Positions 1 to 7,308 of a stretch of DNA of 10,063 nucleotides are shown piece after piece. Source of the DNA: Desulfobacteraceae bacterium UBA5623 (GTDB lineage Bacteria > Desulfobacterota > DSM-4660 > Desulfatiglandales > Desulfatiglandaceae). Each line of letters starts with the position of its first letter. Positions within the stretch are counted from its first letter, which is position 1. The DNA is taken from the NCBI GenBank assembly GCA_002424495.1, contig DIKH01000313.1:1-10063 (forward strand), in the 5' to 3' direction. The notes beneath the pieces are model-generated. The model had not been told where the DNA came from. It saw only the letters and a list, made by a program, of their open reading frames with translations, and made no database searches. A program made the position numbers and the translations under genes.

Positions 1-699
1 GGAATAGCCCTGGCATTTGTCTGTGCAATCCAAGGCTACAGGCTGATACTGACCATGCCTGAGAGCATGAGCATTGAGAGGAGAAAACTGCTTAAGCACC
101 TGGGTGCGGATCTCGTGTTAACACCAGCCGTTGAGGGCATGAAGGGGGCCATTCAAAGGGCGCATGACATACTTGCTGAAACACCAAATGCATTCATGCC
201 CGATCAGTTCAGCAACCCGGCCAACCCCGAGATTCACCGAAGGACCACGGCAGAGGAGATCTGGCTGGATACCAAAGGCGGGGTGGATATCCTGGTGGCA
301 GGCGTAGGGACGGGCGGAACCATCACCGGTGTATCCGAGGTCATCAAAAAACGAAAACCAGGCTTTAGATCAGTGGCGGTAGAGCCAAAAGACTCGGCAG
401 TGCTCTCCGGAGGCAATCCCGGCCCTCACAAGATACAAGGCATAGGCGCGGGCTTTGTACCGCAGGTGCTGAATACCGGCATTATAGATGAGATCGTCGC
501 TGTTTCCAATGAGGAGTCCTTTGAAATGGCCAGGCAAATGGCCAGACAGGAGGGGATCCTCTGCGGGATCTCTTCCGGCGCAGCGGTTGCCGCGGCGCTT
601 AAGGTCGCAGGAAGACGAGAGAACAAGGACAAGCTGGTAGTAGTCATACTCGCCAGCACCGGTGAGCGATATCTGAGCACAGATCTTTTTGCGGTTTGA
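1..699 (+). CDS. cysK: Cysteine synthase (O-acetylserine sulfhydrylase), 5'-truncated by window edge
   Basis: This PLP enzyme makes L-cysteine from O-acetylserine and sulfide in the cytoplasm. The reading frame is open from base 1, so the gene enters from the left; 232 residues are visible against about 305-310 for the family. The missing N-terminus would hold the PLP-binding lysine. The visible part starts GIALAF and continues into LTMPESMSIERR, a typical CysK stretch. It then shows NPANPEIH (substrate-side region), the glycine loop GTGGTITG that holds the PLP phosphate, SGGNPGPHKIQGIGAGFVP, and GISSGAA, whose serine contacts the PLP ring nitrogen. The end, GERYLSTDLF, matches the usual CysK C-terminus. 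These motifs favour CysK over cystathionine beta-synthase or threonine synthase; CysM cannot be fully excluded. The stop is followed within 11 bases by a possible small gene and then by the DUF1786 gene, so co-transcription is likely. Confidence 0.93.
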   Translation, partial: GIALAFVCAIQGYRLILTMPESMSIERRKLLKHLGADLVLTPAVEGMKGAIQRAHDILAETPNAFMPDQFSNPANPEIHRRTTAEEIWLDTKGGVDILVAGVGTGGTITGVSEVIKKRKPGFRSVAVEPKDSAVLSGGNPGPHKIQGIGAGFVPQVLNTGIIDEIVAVSNEESFEMARQMARQEGILCGISSGAAVAAALKVAGRRENKDKLVVVILASTGERYLSTDLFAV

Positions 700-709
700 G
701 GATGACAAA

Positions 710-814
710 ATGATACTAAAACTCAGTTTTGATGCTGAAAAGGTCAGGGCAGCCTTTCAGAAAGCTGTAAACTGGGCCGATGAGTTTATGTCAATGCAAC
801 TGAGTGAGGGCTGA
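710..814 (+). CDS. Possible small protein, 34 residues, between cysK and the DUF1786 gene
   Basis: An ATG at 710 is preceded by GAGG at 698-701, a Shine-Dalgarno-like sequence at 8 bases, which overlaps the cysK stop region. The frame runs 34 codons to TGA at 812-814, two bases before the next start at 817. The peptide begins MILKLSFDAEKVR and has a central helix-prone, amphipathic stretch (AAFQKAVNWADEF) with no signal peptide or cysteines. The tight packing and plausible ribosome site support translation, perhaps coupling cysK to the downstream gene. I do not recognise the peptide. It could also be a chance frame, because 34 codons is short enough to arise randomly. Confidence 0.4.
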   Translation: MILKLSFDAEKVRAAFQKAVNWADEFMSMQLSEG

Positions 815-816
815 TA

Positions 817-1875
817 ATGAGCATATTTTTGTTGGTGGATATCGGCGCAGGCACAATGGATATCCTCTACTTCGATGAGGGCTCGGATCTTCATTATAAG
901 TCGGTGGTCAAATCCCCTGTGAGGGATATCTCCCATAAGGCTGCCGCCATACAGGGCAATCTTGCAGTCACTGGTTGCGAGATGGGCGGGGGGGCCATAT
1001 CAGATGTCCTGAAAGAGAGGGCCAGAACCCACGAGGTAGTGATGTCGGCTTCTTCCGCTGCAACTATCCATCATGACCTTGACAGAGTACGATCATCCGG
1101 CATCAGAGTTGTTGCGGACATGGAGGCGGAGGGGTTCAGGGGCAATCCGGACTTTCATCCGCTTGTCCTTCAAGACCTTCAGATGGAACGGCTTAAGGGG
1201 ATTGTGGAAGGCTTCGGAGTGCCGTTTGCGTTCGATGTTGTGGGCGTCTGCGCCCAGGACCACGGGATATCTGAACCAGGGGTTTCACACCTTGATTTCC
1301 GGCACGACATCTTCAAGGCCGTCTTGGACGACCAACCCTATGCCCACGCCCTGCTTTTCGCAGGGAATGAGGTCCCGCATTATCTCAGCCGTCTTTCATC
1401 CATCGCTCAAAGCGCTATGAGTATTCCCGCCAAAGAGATCTATGTGATGGACAGCGGCATTGCCGCCATCCTGGGCGCCTCCATGGACGCTGAGGCAAGG
1501 TCCAGGCAAAACTTTATGATTCTGGATGTCGCCACCTCCCATACGTTGGGTGCGGCCATTATGGGCCGGGAAATTGCAGGGTTTTTCGAGTACCACACCA
1601 GGGATATCACCCCGGGCCGCCTTGAAGTATTATTACGTGAACTGGCGGATGGCAGGATTGATCACAAAAAAATTCTGGCAGAGGGTGGCCACGGGGCCTA
1701 TATCAGAAGACACTTCGGCTTTGAAGCGACAGAGGCGATCATTGCCACAGGCCCAAGGCGCGCGCTGGTGCAGGATTTGGGCCCGCCAATGGTACTTGGA
1801 GCTCCCCTTGGTGACAATATGATGACTGGCACAGTTGGTCTGTTGGAAGCGATAAGGAGGCGCAAGGGGCTTTGA
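817..1875 (+). CDS. DUF1786 family protein, actin/Hsp70-like fold, function unknown
   Basis: A 352-residue cytoplasmic protein that I assign from memory to the DUF1786 family (COG4012), once loosely labelled pyruvate formate-lyase activating enzyme-like. No CxxxCxxC radical SAM motif is present, so that label should not be used. The N-terminus VDIGAGTMDILYFD (residues 7-20) resembles the first phosphate motif of the acetate kinase/actin/Hsp70 superfamily. ILDVATSHTLGAAI (236-248) resembles the second phosphate motif. Other likely conserved blocks are GCEMGGGAI (53-61), SSAATIHHDLDRV (79-91), GHGAY (291-295) and TGPRR (311-315). The start ATG has GAGGG at 806-810, six bases upstream, inside the small ORF. 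The gene follows cysK on the same strand and converges on the hydrolase gene. A nucleotide-binding role is inferred; the substrate is unknown. Confidence 0.85.
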   Translation: MSIFLLVDIGAGTMDILYFDEGSDLHYKSVVKSPVRDISHKAAAIQGNLAVTGCEMGGGAISDVLKERARTHEVVMSASSAATIHHDLDRVRSSGIRVVADMEAEGFRGNPDFHPLVLQDLQMERLKGIVEGFGVPFAFDVVGVCAQDHGISEPGVSHLDFRHDIFKAVLDDQPYAHALLFAGNEVPHYLSRLSSIAQSAMSIPAKEIYVMDSGIAAILGASMDAEARSRQNFMILDVATSHTLGAAIMGREIAGFFEYHTRDITPGRLEVLLRELADGRIDHKKILAEGGHGAYIRRHFGFEATEAIIATGPRRALVQDLGPPMVLGAPLGDNMMTGTVGLLEAIRRRKGL

Positions 1876-1888
1876 CAGCCTTCTTGCA

Positions 1889-2680
1889 TCAGGTGTTAGC
1901 CTGTAGATATGACTTGAACCATTCGATAAAGGCAGTTAATACCCGCTGATCGCGCCTCAGCTTGTGACCGGCGATGTCGAGCACCACGAGTTGCTTTGGC
2001 TCACCGGCCTTCTCATACAGCCTGCGGGCATGGCTTATGGAAACGGTTTCATCGTCTTCACCGTGAATAAGAAGCAGCGGTCGTGGCGCAAGTTGCGACA
2101 CATAATCTACAGGGCTTACCAGCCTGAAGCCGTCAAGCCACTCTTCGGTTGAGAGGGGGAAATTATCATCCCTTATCGCCCCGATTTTGCGGAAGTGGTC
2201 TATCCAGGTTGCGGCATCTCCTGCTTCGATCAGACGATAAAACTCGGCCGGGCAGGCACAGGCTGCGACATGGCTAATCCGATTGTCCCCGGCAGCAACA
2301 CATATCGATACAGCGGCGCCGCCGCTGAATCCCAAAAGGGCGATATGAGAGCTGTTTACCTCCTGCAGACCATGGATATGGCCAATGACAGCCTCAAGGT
2401 CTTTTGTCCAGCCCAGGAGGTCAATATTGCCGCCGCTTATACCAGTGCCCCTGAAGTTGAAGATCAAAACGTTAAAGCCGTGACAACAGATTTTTTCCGC
2501 CAGCAGTGGATAGCCGCCGTCATTGGGCTCCGGCGGGTTTCCGGCTGGGATGCCGTGGCAGATACATACTGTAGGATATGGGGGATCTTGCCCAGGGACA
2601 AAAAGCTGTCCGTTTATGGCGATACCATCTACATCCAGTGAAATGTCTTTTTTAATTATGGAAAAATGGTCCTGAATCAA
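1889..2680 (-). CDS. Alpha/beta hydrolase (serine hydrolase, dienelactone hydrolase/S15 peptidase-like)
   Basis: A 263-residue soluble hydrolase with no signal peptide. The oxyanion-hole region is CHGIPAG (residues 41-47), followed by FNFRGTG (75-80), typical of alpha/beta hydrolases acting on esters or amides. The nucleophile elbow is GFSGG, giving Ser119. The acid is probably Asp210 in IHGEDDETV, and the base His239 in IAGHK, so the triad is complete. The start is TTG at 2680, chosen because no other start codon lies near the N-terminus and AAAGGA stands about 8 bases upstream. The gene is monocistronic as seen: it is about 260 bases from the radical SAM gene and convergent with the DUF1786 gene, 13 bases away. 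The substrate cannot be told from sequence; esterase, acyl-peptidase or carboxymethylenebutenolidase-like activity are all possible. Confidence 0.85.
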   Translation of the reverse strand: MIQDHFSIIKKDISLDVDGIAINGQLFVPGQDPPYPTVCICHGIPAGNPPEPNDGGYPLLAEKICCHGFNVLIFNFRGTGISGGNIDLLGWTKDLEAVIGHIHGLQEVNSSHIALLGFSGGAAVSICVAAGDNRISHVAACACPAEFYRLIEAGDAATWIDHFRKIGAIRDDNFPLSTEEWLDGFRLVSPVDYVSQLAPRPLLLIHGEDDETVSISHARRLYEKAGEPKQLVVLDIAGHKLRRDQRVLTAFIEWFKSYLQANT

Positions 2681-2706
2681 TAATGCAATCCTTTATCTTG
2701 TTGTGA

Positions 2707-2712
2707 ATTATA
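2707..2712 (-). promoter_or_regulatory. Possible -10 box for the hydrolase gene
   Basis: The minus strand reads TATAAT here, 26 bases before the TTG start of the hydrolase, with TG four to five bases further upstream. A sigma-70 transcript would begin near 2700 and have a short leader. The expected -35 region, about 17 bases upstream, is poor (CAGTTT or similar), and the TTGACC seen further up is about 28 bases from the box, too far to pair with it. The surrounding 2681-2939 gap is AT-rich and contains no convincing gene. Confidence 0.25.
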
Positions 2713-2939
2713 TTGCATGATTCCAAACAAACTGATGAAAGGTCAAATAACGATAGATAAATGGCGAGATCCTGTCAAGCAGCAAAGACAAATGAAATAA
2801 TTTTCCTACAGATGGTCCTCTCTGTCTGTTCGGTGCCTTGATCAATGTTATGGGGGCATTGTAATAGCTCTCGTAAATTTTGATGCGCCTTTTAAAAAAA
2901 GTACCTCGCGGCCCTTGTATCAACTGTATTTGAGTTAGA

Positions 2940-4685
2940 CTAATGTTTACTACATACCCCGCAACGATAACACTTTCCTACATGGCAAATCTCTGATTCT
3001 TCCGCCTCAAGGGCGAGCCTGTACTCTTTGGCCAGGTGCTTTTTTTCAATGCCATTATCTATAAAGTCCCATGGCAATATTTCATCAAGCCCTCTTGGAC
3101 GGTAGACAAAAAAATCCGGGTTTATTTCAGAAAACCTCAGAGCCTTTGTCCAGTCTCCGCCAAGACTATGTGCCTTAAGCAGAATTGATCCGACGCGCCT
3201 GTCTCCTGTCGATAACAGCGCCTGGACATATGCCCACCTGGGTACATCAAAGTTTACCTTTACTCCGCCTTCCTTGCCCAGTTCTTTTTTTAGCCACTTC
3301 TGTCTTTCTTTTAGAAGGCGCAAATCTTCCAGGGCAAACCACTGAAAAGGGGTAAATGGTTTGGGGACAAAGCAGTTAATGCTAAGCCTTATCTGCCCGA
3401 TTCTGCCACGTAGCGCGGATTGCTTGACCATGTGGTGTTTGATAACCTTTACAAGATCTACAACCGCAGCCATGTCATCATTTGTCTCTGTGGGAAGACC
3501 GATTAAAAAATACAGCCTTATGGCAAAGTCTTCCGTTCCTGCTATCAGCCTTACAGAATCAATGATCTGTTCTTTTGTAAGGTGTTTGTTAATCACCATC
3601 CTTAACCTTTCAGAGCCTGCCTCGGGGGCGATTGCCAGGGTCTTCTGGCCTGAACTGTCCAAGTGTCTTAAAAACGTCTGGCTCAGGGTATCGGCCCTTA
3701 GAGACGATACGGAAAAATTACAGCCCTTTTCCAATATCAGTGAGGTGATATTTTCTATGCCTGGAATGTCCGAGACATTGGAAGCAAGGAGCCCCAGTTG
3801 ATTATTTATCTGTAGCGCCATTTGAACCGAATCCATGAGATCTGATTCTTTATGAACCCTTGGTGGACGATAAACATAGCCTGCTGCGCAGAATCTGCAC
3901 GAACGGCCGCAGCCCCTCCCAAGTTCGATCAGGATACGGTCTCCAAATTCAGTTTCGGGGGTGGTGATCTTGGACATCCTGACTTGCTCATCCACTGAAC
4001 GGGCCACCTTAATCCTTGCTGGCGCCGGACTTTCCCTGGGTGTAAATGATCTTATGGTGCCATCGTTGTTGTATTCCGGCTTATAAAGAGACGGGGCGTA
4101 AAGGCCAGGCACGTTTATGCAGAGATCGCGGATAACATCTCTTCTGTTATTGGACCGTGATTTGAACTCCTGAAAAAAATCCAACATTTCGTCCAGATTG
4201 CCCTCTGCCTCACCCAACAGAAAAAAATCCATAAATGACGACAAAGGTTCCGGATTCAAAAAAGTGGTGATACCGCCTGCCATTACAAATGGGCATCCTG
4301 GGGGCCTTTGATCCGAGAGCAAGGGAATTTTTCCAAGCTCCAGAATTTTTAGGATATTGGGATAATCGTTTTCAAATGACAGAGAAAAGGCGACGAGGTC
4401 AAATCTATTGAGGGGGCGCTGGGATTCCAGGGAGAGAAGCGGTTTCCCCGACTGAAGGAGAAGGGACATTTCTTGACATTCAGGCAGGAAAACACGCTCC
4501 GCAACAACATCCGGCCGCTTATTGAAAAGATGGTATACAACCTGAAAACCCAGGTTTGACATGCCCAGGCGGTAATAGTTGGGGTATGCCAAGGCGACAG
4601 AGATCTTGTCTCCCCAGTTCTTTATTACCGTTCCCTTCTCACGCGACATCCTGGCGCGGTAGAGGGAAATTATATCTCCTGGCAC
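2940..4685 (-). CDS. Radical SAM protein with B12-binding-like N-terminus and C-terminal Cys cluster (resembles the N-terminal half of TIGR03960 proteins)
   Basis: A 581-residue cytoplasmic Fe-S protein. Residues about 28-165 resemble a degenerate cobalamin-binding domain (SVALAYPNYYRLGMSNLG, then AGGITTFLNPEPL and FLLGEAEG), without the DxHxxG motif that binds cobalamin. The radical SAM core begins at RGCGRSCRFCAAG: Cys259, Cys263 and Cys266 (CX3CX2C) hold the 4Fe-4S cluster that cleaves SAM. Further family blocks are SVSSLRADTLS (325-335), IAPEAGSERLR (352-362), FLIGLPTET (393-401) and FVPKPFTPFQW (439-449). The last 15 residues carry a second cluster, Cys567-X4-Cys572-X2-Cys575-X2-Cys578, likely binding another Fe-S centre or zinc. 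The start is GTG at 4685, with GAAAGG about 11 bases upstream; ATG at codon 13 is an alternative. The gene lies 64 bases after ftsZ. The substrate is unknown; the family is thought to modify RNA or protein, but that is not shown here. Confidence 0.85.
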   Translation of the reverse strand: MPGDIISLYRARMSREKGTVIKNWGDKISVALAYPNYYRLGMSNLGFQVVYHLFNKRPDVVAERVFLPECQEMSLLLQSGKPLLSLESQRPLNRFDLVAFSLSFENDYPNILKILELGKIPLLSDQRPPGCPFVMAGGITTFLNPEPLSSFMDFFLLGEAEGNLDEMLDFFQEFKSRSNNRRDVIRDLCINVPGLYAPSLYKPEYNNDGTIRSFTPRESPAPARIKVARSVDEQVRMSKITTPETEFGDRILIELGRGCGRSCRFCAAGYVYRPPRVHKESDLMDSVQMALQINNQLGLLASNVSDIPGIENITSLILEKGCNFSVSSLRADTLSQTFLRHLDSSGQKTLAIAPEAGSERLRMVINKHLTKEQIIDSVRLIAGTEDFAIRLYFLIGLPTETNDDMAAVVDLVKVIKHHMVKQSALRGRIGQIRLSINCFVPKPFTPFQWFALEDLRLLKERQKWLKKELGKEGGVKVNFDVPRWAYVQALLSTGDRRVGSILLKAHSLGGDWTKALRFSEINPDFFVYRPRGLDEILPWDFIDNGIEKKHLAKEYRLALEAEESEICHVGKCYRCGVCSKH

Positions 4686-4710
4686 GTGTCCAATAGCCTT
4701 TCAAACAAAA

Positions 4711-4740
4711 AGGACCTGTAAAGCAATTACTTGAAGTCCT
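4711..4740 (-). terminator. Weak hairpin with U-tract between ftsZ and the radical SAM gene
   Basis: On the minus strand AGGAC (4740-4736) can pair with GTCCT (4715-4711). An inner AAG/CTT pair surrounds a TAATTG loop, and TTTTG follows the stem. The outer stem is only 5 bp and the loop region is long, so this would be at most a partial terminator or attenuator reducing read-through from ftsZ into the radical SAM gene. Confidence 0.22.
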
Positions 4741-4749
4741 GGAGGCCTG

Positions 4750-6036
4750 TCAATCAGCCTTTAACCTCAAAAATGTCGGATAATCCAGGCTGTCTTTTAA
4801 ATTGAGATTGAATTTGCCGAAAAGCCCCTTTTTCTTTTTATTAAGGCCGTCCTGGTCCTGAATTATAAGGGATTCTTTCGGCTGGCGCTGAAACGTGGGG
4901 ATGTCGAGTTCGTCAATGACTTCCCCATCCTGCTTCTTTACGACCCATTGTTCCTCTTGTTCATCAGGGGTAAGATCCCTGATCTTTTTAAGGGCGACCA
5001 CGTTGCTGGAAGGCTCGCCGCACCTGGTCTGATGGCGTTTGTCACGAGAGATTACGGGGGTGCCGTAAGAACTGTTTATTCCGGTTGCAATCACTGTTAC
5101 TCGGATCTCGTTTTCTGTGTTATCATCAAAAACTACCCCCCAGAAGATCTCAGCGTCGTCGTTTACCGACTCTTTAATGTAATTGGAGGCTGTGTCAATT
5201 TCCTCCATGGTCATATTAGAAGGCCCGGTAATATTCATCAGGAGGCCTTTTGCGCTGTCAATGGAGATATCCTCCAAAAGAGGGCTGTTGATAGCCATCT
5301 GCGCCGCCTCTACTGCCCGGTTTTCTCCGCTTGCATTGCCCATCCCCATGATAGCGCTGCCCATCTTTTCCATGACCTTTTTTACATCGGCAAAATCCAG
5401 GTTGATGAACCCACTGCTCATAATTAGATCCGAAATGCCTCTGACCGCATGAAGAAGAACATCATCAGCGCGTGAAATGAGGTCTTTGAATGAAGTGCTC
5501 TTGTTGCCCAAGGCCTTCAGACGCTCATTGGGGACAATGATCAGGCTGTCAACCTCACTCCTCAGGTTGGTTATCCCTTCTATGGCCTTTTTAAGCCGCT
5601 TGTCTCCCTCAAACTTGAAGGGCTTTGTTACTACAGCCACGGTAAGCGCACCAGCCTCTTTACATTGCCTGGCAATAACGGGAGACGCGCCCGTTCCGGT
5701 TCCCCCGCCCATGCCTGCTGTAATGAAAACCATATCGGCGCCGTCTACATACGCCTTGATATCGGTAACGCTTTCCTCCGCCGACGCCCTTCCGATGTCA
5801 GGATCAGCGCCTGCGCCAAGACCCATTGTAATAGAAGGCCCCAGTTGGATCTTGTCGGAGCAAGCGGAACGGTCAAGATCCTGGGAATCTGTATTGGCGA
5901 CAATAAAATCCACACCTGAAAGTCTTGAGTTAATCATGTTGTTGACGGCATTTCCCCCTCCACCGCCAACGCCAACCACTTTTATTGTGGTCTTATTGTT
6001 ATAAACTTTGTTATCATCCACTAACTCGAACTTCAT
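4750..6036 (-). CDS. ftsZ: Cell division protein FtsZ
   Basis: The tubulin-like GTPase that polymerises into the Z-ring at midcell; 428 residues, of normal length. Seen in order: GVGGGGGNAVNNM (residues 22-34, nucleotide contact), GLGAGADP (72-79), the tubulin signature GGGTGTG (110-116), NERLK (170-174), and the T7 loop NLDFADV (212-218), which completes GTP hydrolysis in the neighbouring subunit. Then come GENRAVEAAQ (237-246), a variable linker from about 322, and the C-terminal peptide LDYPTFLR (417-424), which binds FtsA and other partners. A second similar peptide, LDIPTFQR (377-384), sits in the linker, followed by a basic KKKKGLFGKF. The ATG at 6036 has a strong ribosome site, AGGAGGG, 5 bases upstream. 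It follows ftsA by 28 bases, so the two are surely co-transcribed. Confidence 0.98.
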   Translation of the reverse strand: MKFELVDDNKVYNNKTTIKVVGVGGGGGNAVNNMINSRLSGVDFIVANTDSQDLDRSACSDKIQLGPSITMGLGAGADPDIGRASAEESVTDIKAYVDGADMVFITAGMGGGTGTGASPVIARQCKEAGALTVAVVTKPFKFEGDKRLKKAIEGITNLRSEVDSLIIVPNERLKALGNKSTSFKDLISRADDVLLHAVRGISDLIMSSGFINLDFADVKKVMEKMGSAIMGMGNASGENRAVEAAQMAINSPLLEDISIDSAKGLLMNITGPSNMTMEEIDTASNYIKESVNDDAEIFWGVVFDDNTENEIRVTVIATGINSSYGTPVISRDKRHQTRCGEPSSNVVALKKIRDLTPDEQEEQWVVKKQDGEVIDELDIPTFQRQPKESLIIQDQDGLNKKKKGLFGKFNLNLKDSLDYPTFLRLKAD

Positions 6037-6041
6037 GATGT

Positions 6042-6048
6042 CCCTCCT
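6042..6048 (-). promoter_or_regulatory. Ribosome binding site of ftsZ
   Basis: The minus strand reads AGGAGGG five bases before the ftsZ ATG. It is the strongest Shine-Dalgarno sequence noticed in the window, consistent with the need for far more FtsZ than FtsA from the same transcript. Confidence 0.8.
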
Positions 6049-6064
6049 TTTTGCGAATTAGACC

Positions 6065-7288
6065 CTAAATTACCTCTTTAAACCATCTTCTCATTATTCC
6101 AATAACGCGGTTAAATATGTTAGCGTCCCTTATCCTGAATTTCTTGTTTTTTTTACCTGACCTTGAGCCATATATAACAAGTCCTACAGATGTTGCATAC
6201 ATAGGTTTATTGATGACCTCCACCAACCCGTTGATACCCATCGGGTACCCTATCCTGGCAGGGGCGTTGAATATCTGCTCCACTATCTCAGTGACCCCCG
6301 GCAATTCTGACGAGCCGCCCGTTATCACCACTCCGGAATTGATCTTGTCCTGGTGACCCGAACGGACAAGCTCGTTGTAGATAATGGTGAATATCTCCAC
6401 GACACGAGGTTCCAGGATTTCACCAAGGATCTTCCGGGACAGAACCCTTGGCTTTCTTCCCCCAACATCCGGCACTTCAATGGTATCGTCTTTGCCTATC
6501 AGTGAAGAAAAAGCACATCCATATTTGATCTTTATCTTTTCAGCCTCCTGCTTGGGGGTTCTCAATCCTATGGCAAGATCATAGGTCAGATTATCCCCTC
6601 CGAGGGACAGGACCGATGTGTGTTTTATGGTCCCACCGGAAAATATCGCCATATCAGTTGTCCCACCGCCGAAGTCTATCAGGGCGACACCTAGGTTTCT
6701 TTCCTCCTTTGAGAGGGTAGCCTCGCTCGATGCAAGGGACTCAAGCACGATATTGCATACATCAAGTCCCGCCCTGTTTGCGCACTTGATGATATTCTGG
6801 GCGGAAGTGACAGCGCCCGCCACCATATGAATCTTTGCCTCCAGGCGCACACCATGCATACCTAAAGGGTCCTGTATACCGTCCTGGTTATCTACAATAT
6901 ACTCCTGCACCAGGGTGTGAATAACCTCCCGGTCCATGGGTATGGCCACTGCGCTTGCGGCCTCGATAACACGTTCAATATCTTTATGGGTTACCTCCTT
7001 TTCCTTTAATGGAATAACCCCGTGAGAGTTAAAACTCTCAATATGACCGCCGGCTATCCCGGCGTAGACAGAGGTTATTTCACAACCGGCCATGGTTTCT
7101 GCCTCTTCCACGGCCTCCTTTATGGAATTGACCGTTTGTTCGATATTGACAACAACGCCTTTTCTCAGACCTTCTGAGGGATGGCTTCCCATGCCGATAA
7201 TCTCTATTCCGTCAGGGCGAACCTCACCCACCACCGCACAGATTTTTGTCGTTCCGATATCCAGACCAACGATTATGTCTTCAGGCAT
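6065..7288 (-). CDS. ftsA: Cell division protein FtsA
   Basis: The actin-like ATPase that anchors FtsZ filaments to the inner membrane and recruits later divisome proteins; 407 residues, of normal length. The first phosphate motif is GLDIGTTK (residues 8-15), the second is IDFGGGTTD (204-212), and the adenosine motif is GGSSELPG (324-331). The FtsA-specific 1C subdomain lies between about 85 and 165 and includes GVIPLKEKEV. A basic stretch (GKKNKKFR, 378-385) precedes the C-terminal amphipathic helix at 391-407 (FNRVIGIMRRWFKEVI), the membrane-targeting sequence. The ATG at 7288 has AGGGGG six bases upstream. It starts 20 bases after ftsQ and ends 28 bases before ftsZ, the standard order. Confidence 0.97.
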   Translation of the reverse strand: MPEDIIVGLDIGTTKICAVVGEVRPDGIEIIGMGSHPSEGLRKGVVVNIEQTVNSIKEAVEEAETMAGCEITSVYAGIAGGHIESFNSHGVIPLKEKEVTHKDIERVIEAASAVAIPMDREVIHTLVQEYIVDNQDGIQDPLGMHGVRLEAKIHMVAGAVTSAQNIIKCANRAGLDVCNIVLESLASSEATLSKEERNLGVALIDFGGGTTDMAIFSGGTIKHTSVLSLGGDNLTYDLAIGLRTPKQEAEKIKIKYGCAFSSLIGKDDTIEVPDVGGRKPRVLSRKILGEILEPRVVEIFTIIYNELVRSGHQDKINSGVVITGGSSELPGVTEIVEQIFNAPARIGYPMGINGLVEVINKPMYATSVGLVIYGSRSGKKNKKFRIRDANIFNRVIGIMRRWFKEVI

Positions 7289-7308
7289 TCCTTGCCCCCT
7301 GATTATAC

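Noticed and set aside
1864..1882. A GGCT/AGCC hairpin at the end of the DUF1786 gene as a terminator
   Set aside because: The stem is four strong pairs plus G-U pairs and has no U-tract on either strand.
2195..2641. A 148-codon plus-strand frame opposite the hydrolase gene
   Set aside because: It is the antisense shadow of a gene with a complete catalytic triad and has no family motifs of its own.
2690..2725. A sigma-54 promoter before the hydrolase gene (GG and GC in TTTGGAATCATGCAAT)
   Set aside because: The GG and GC are only six bases apart rather than the ten required.
2717..2800. A 27-codon plus-strand frame with ATG in the same gap
   Set aside because: Too short, no Shine-Dalgarno sequence and antisense to the neighbouring genes' direction.
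2708..2923. A 71-codon minus-strand open frame filling the gap between the radical SAM and hydrolase genes
   Set aside because: It starts with TTG without a ribosome site, the peptide is unrecognised and compositionally odd, and it overlaps the likely hydrolase promoter. Probably chance; a conserved homologue would change this.
5477..6004. A 175-codon plus-strand frame opposite ftsZ
   Set aside because: Antisense shadow; its proline-rich runs are the reverse complement of the FtsZ glycine loops.
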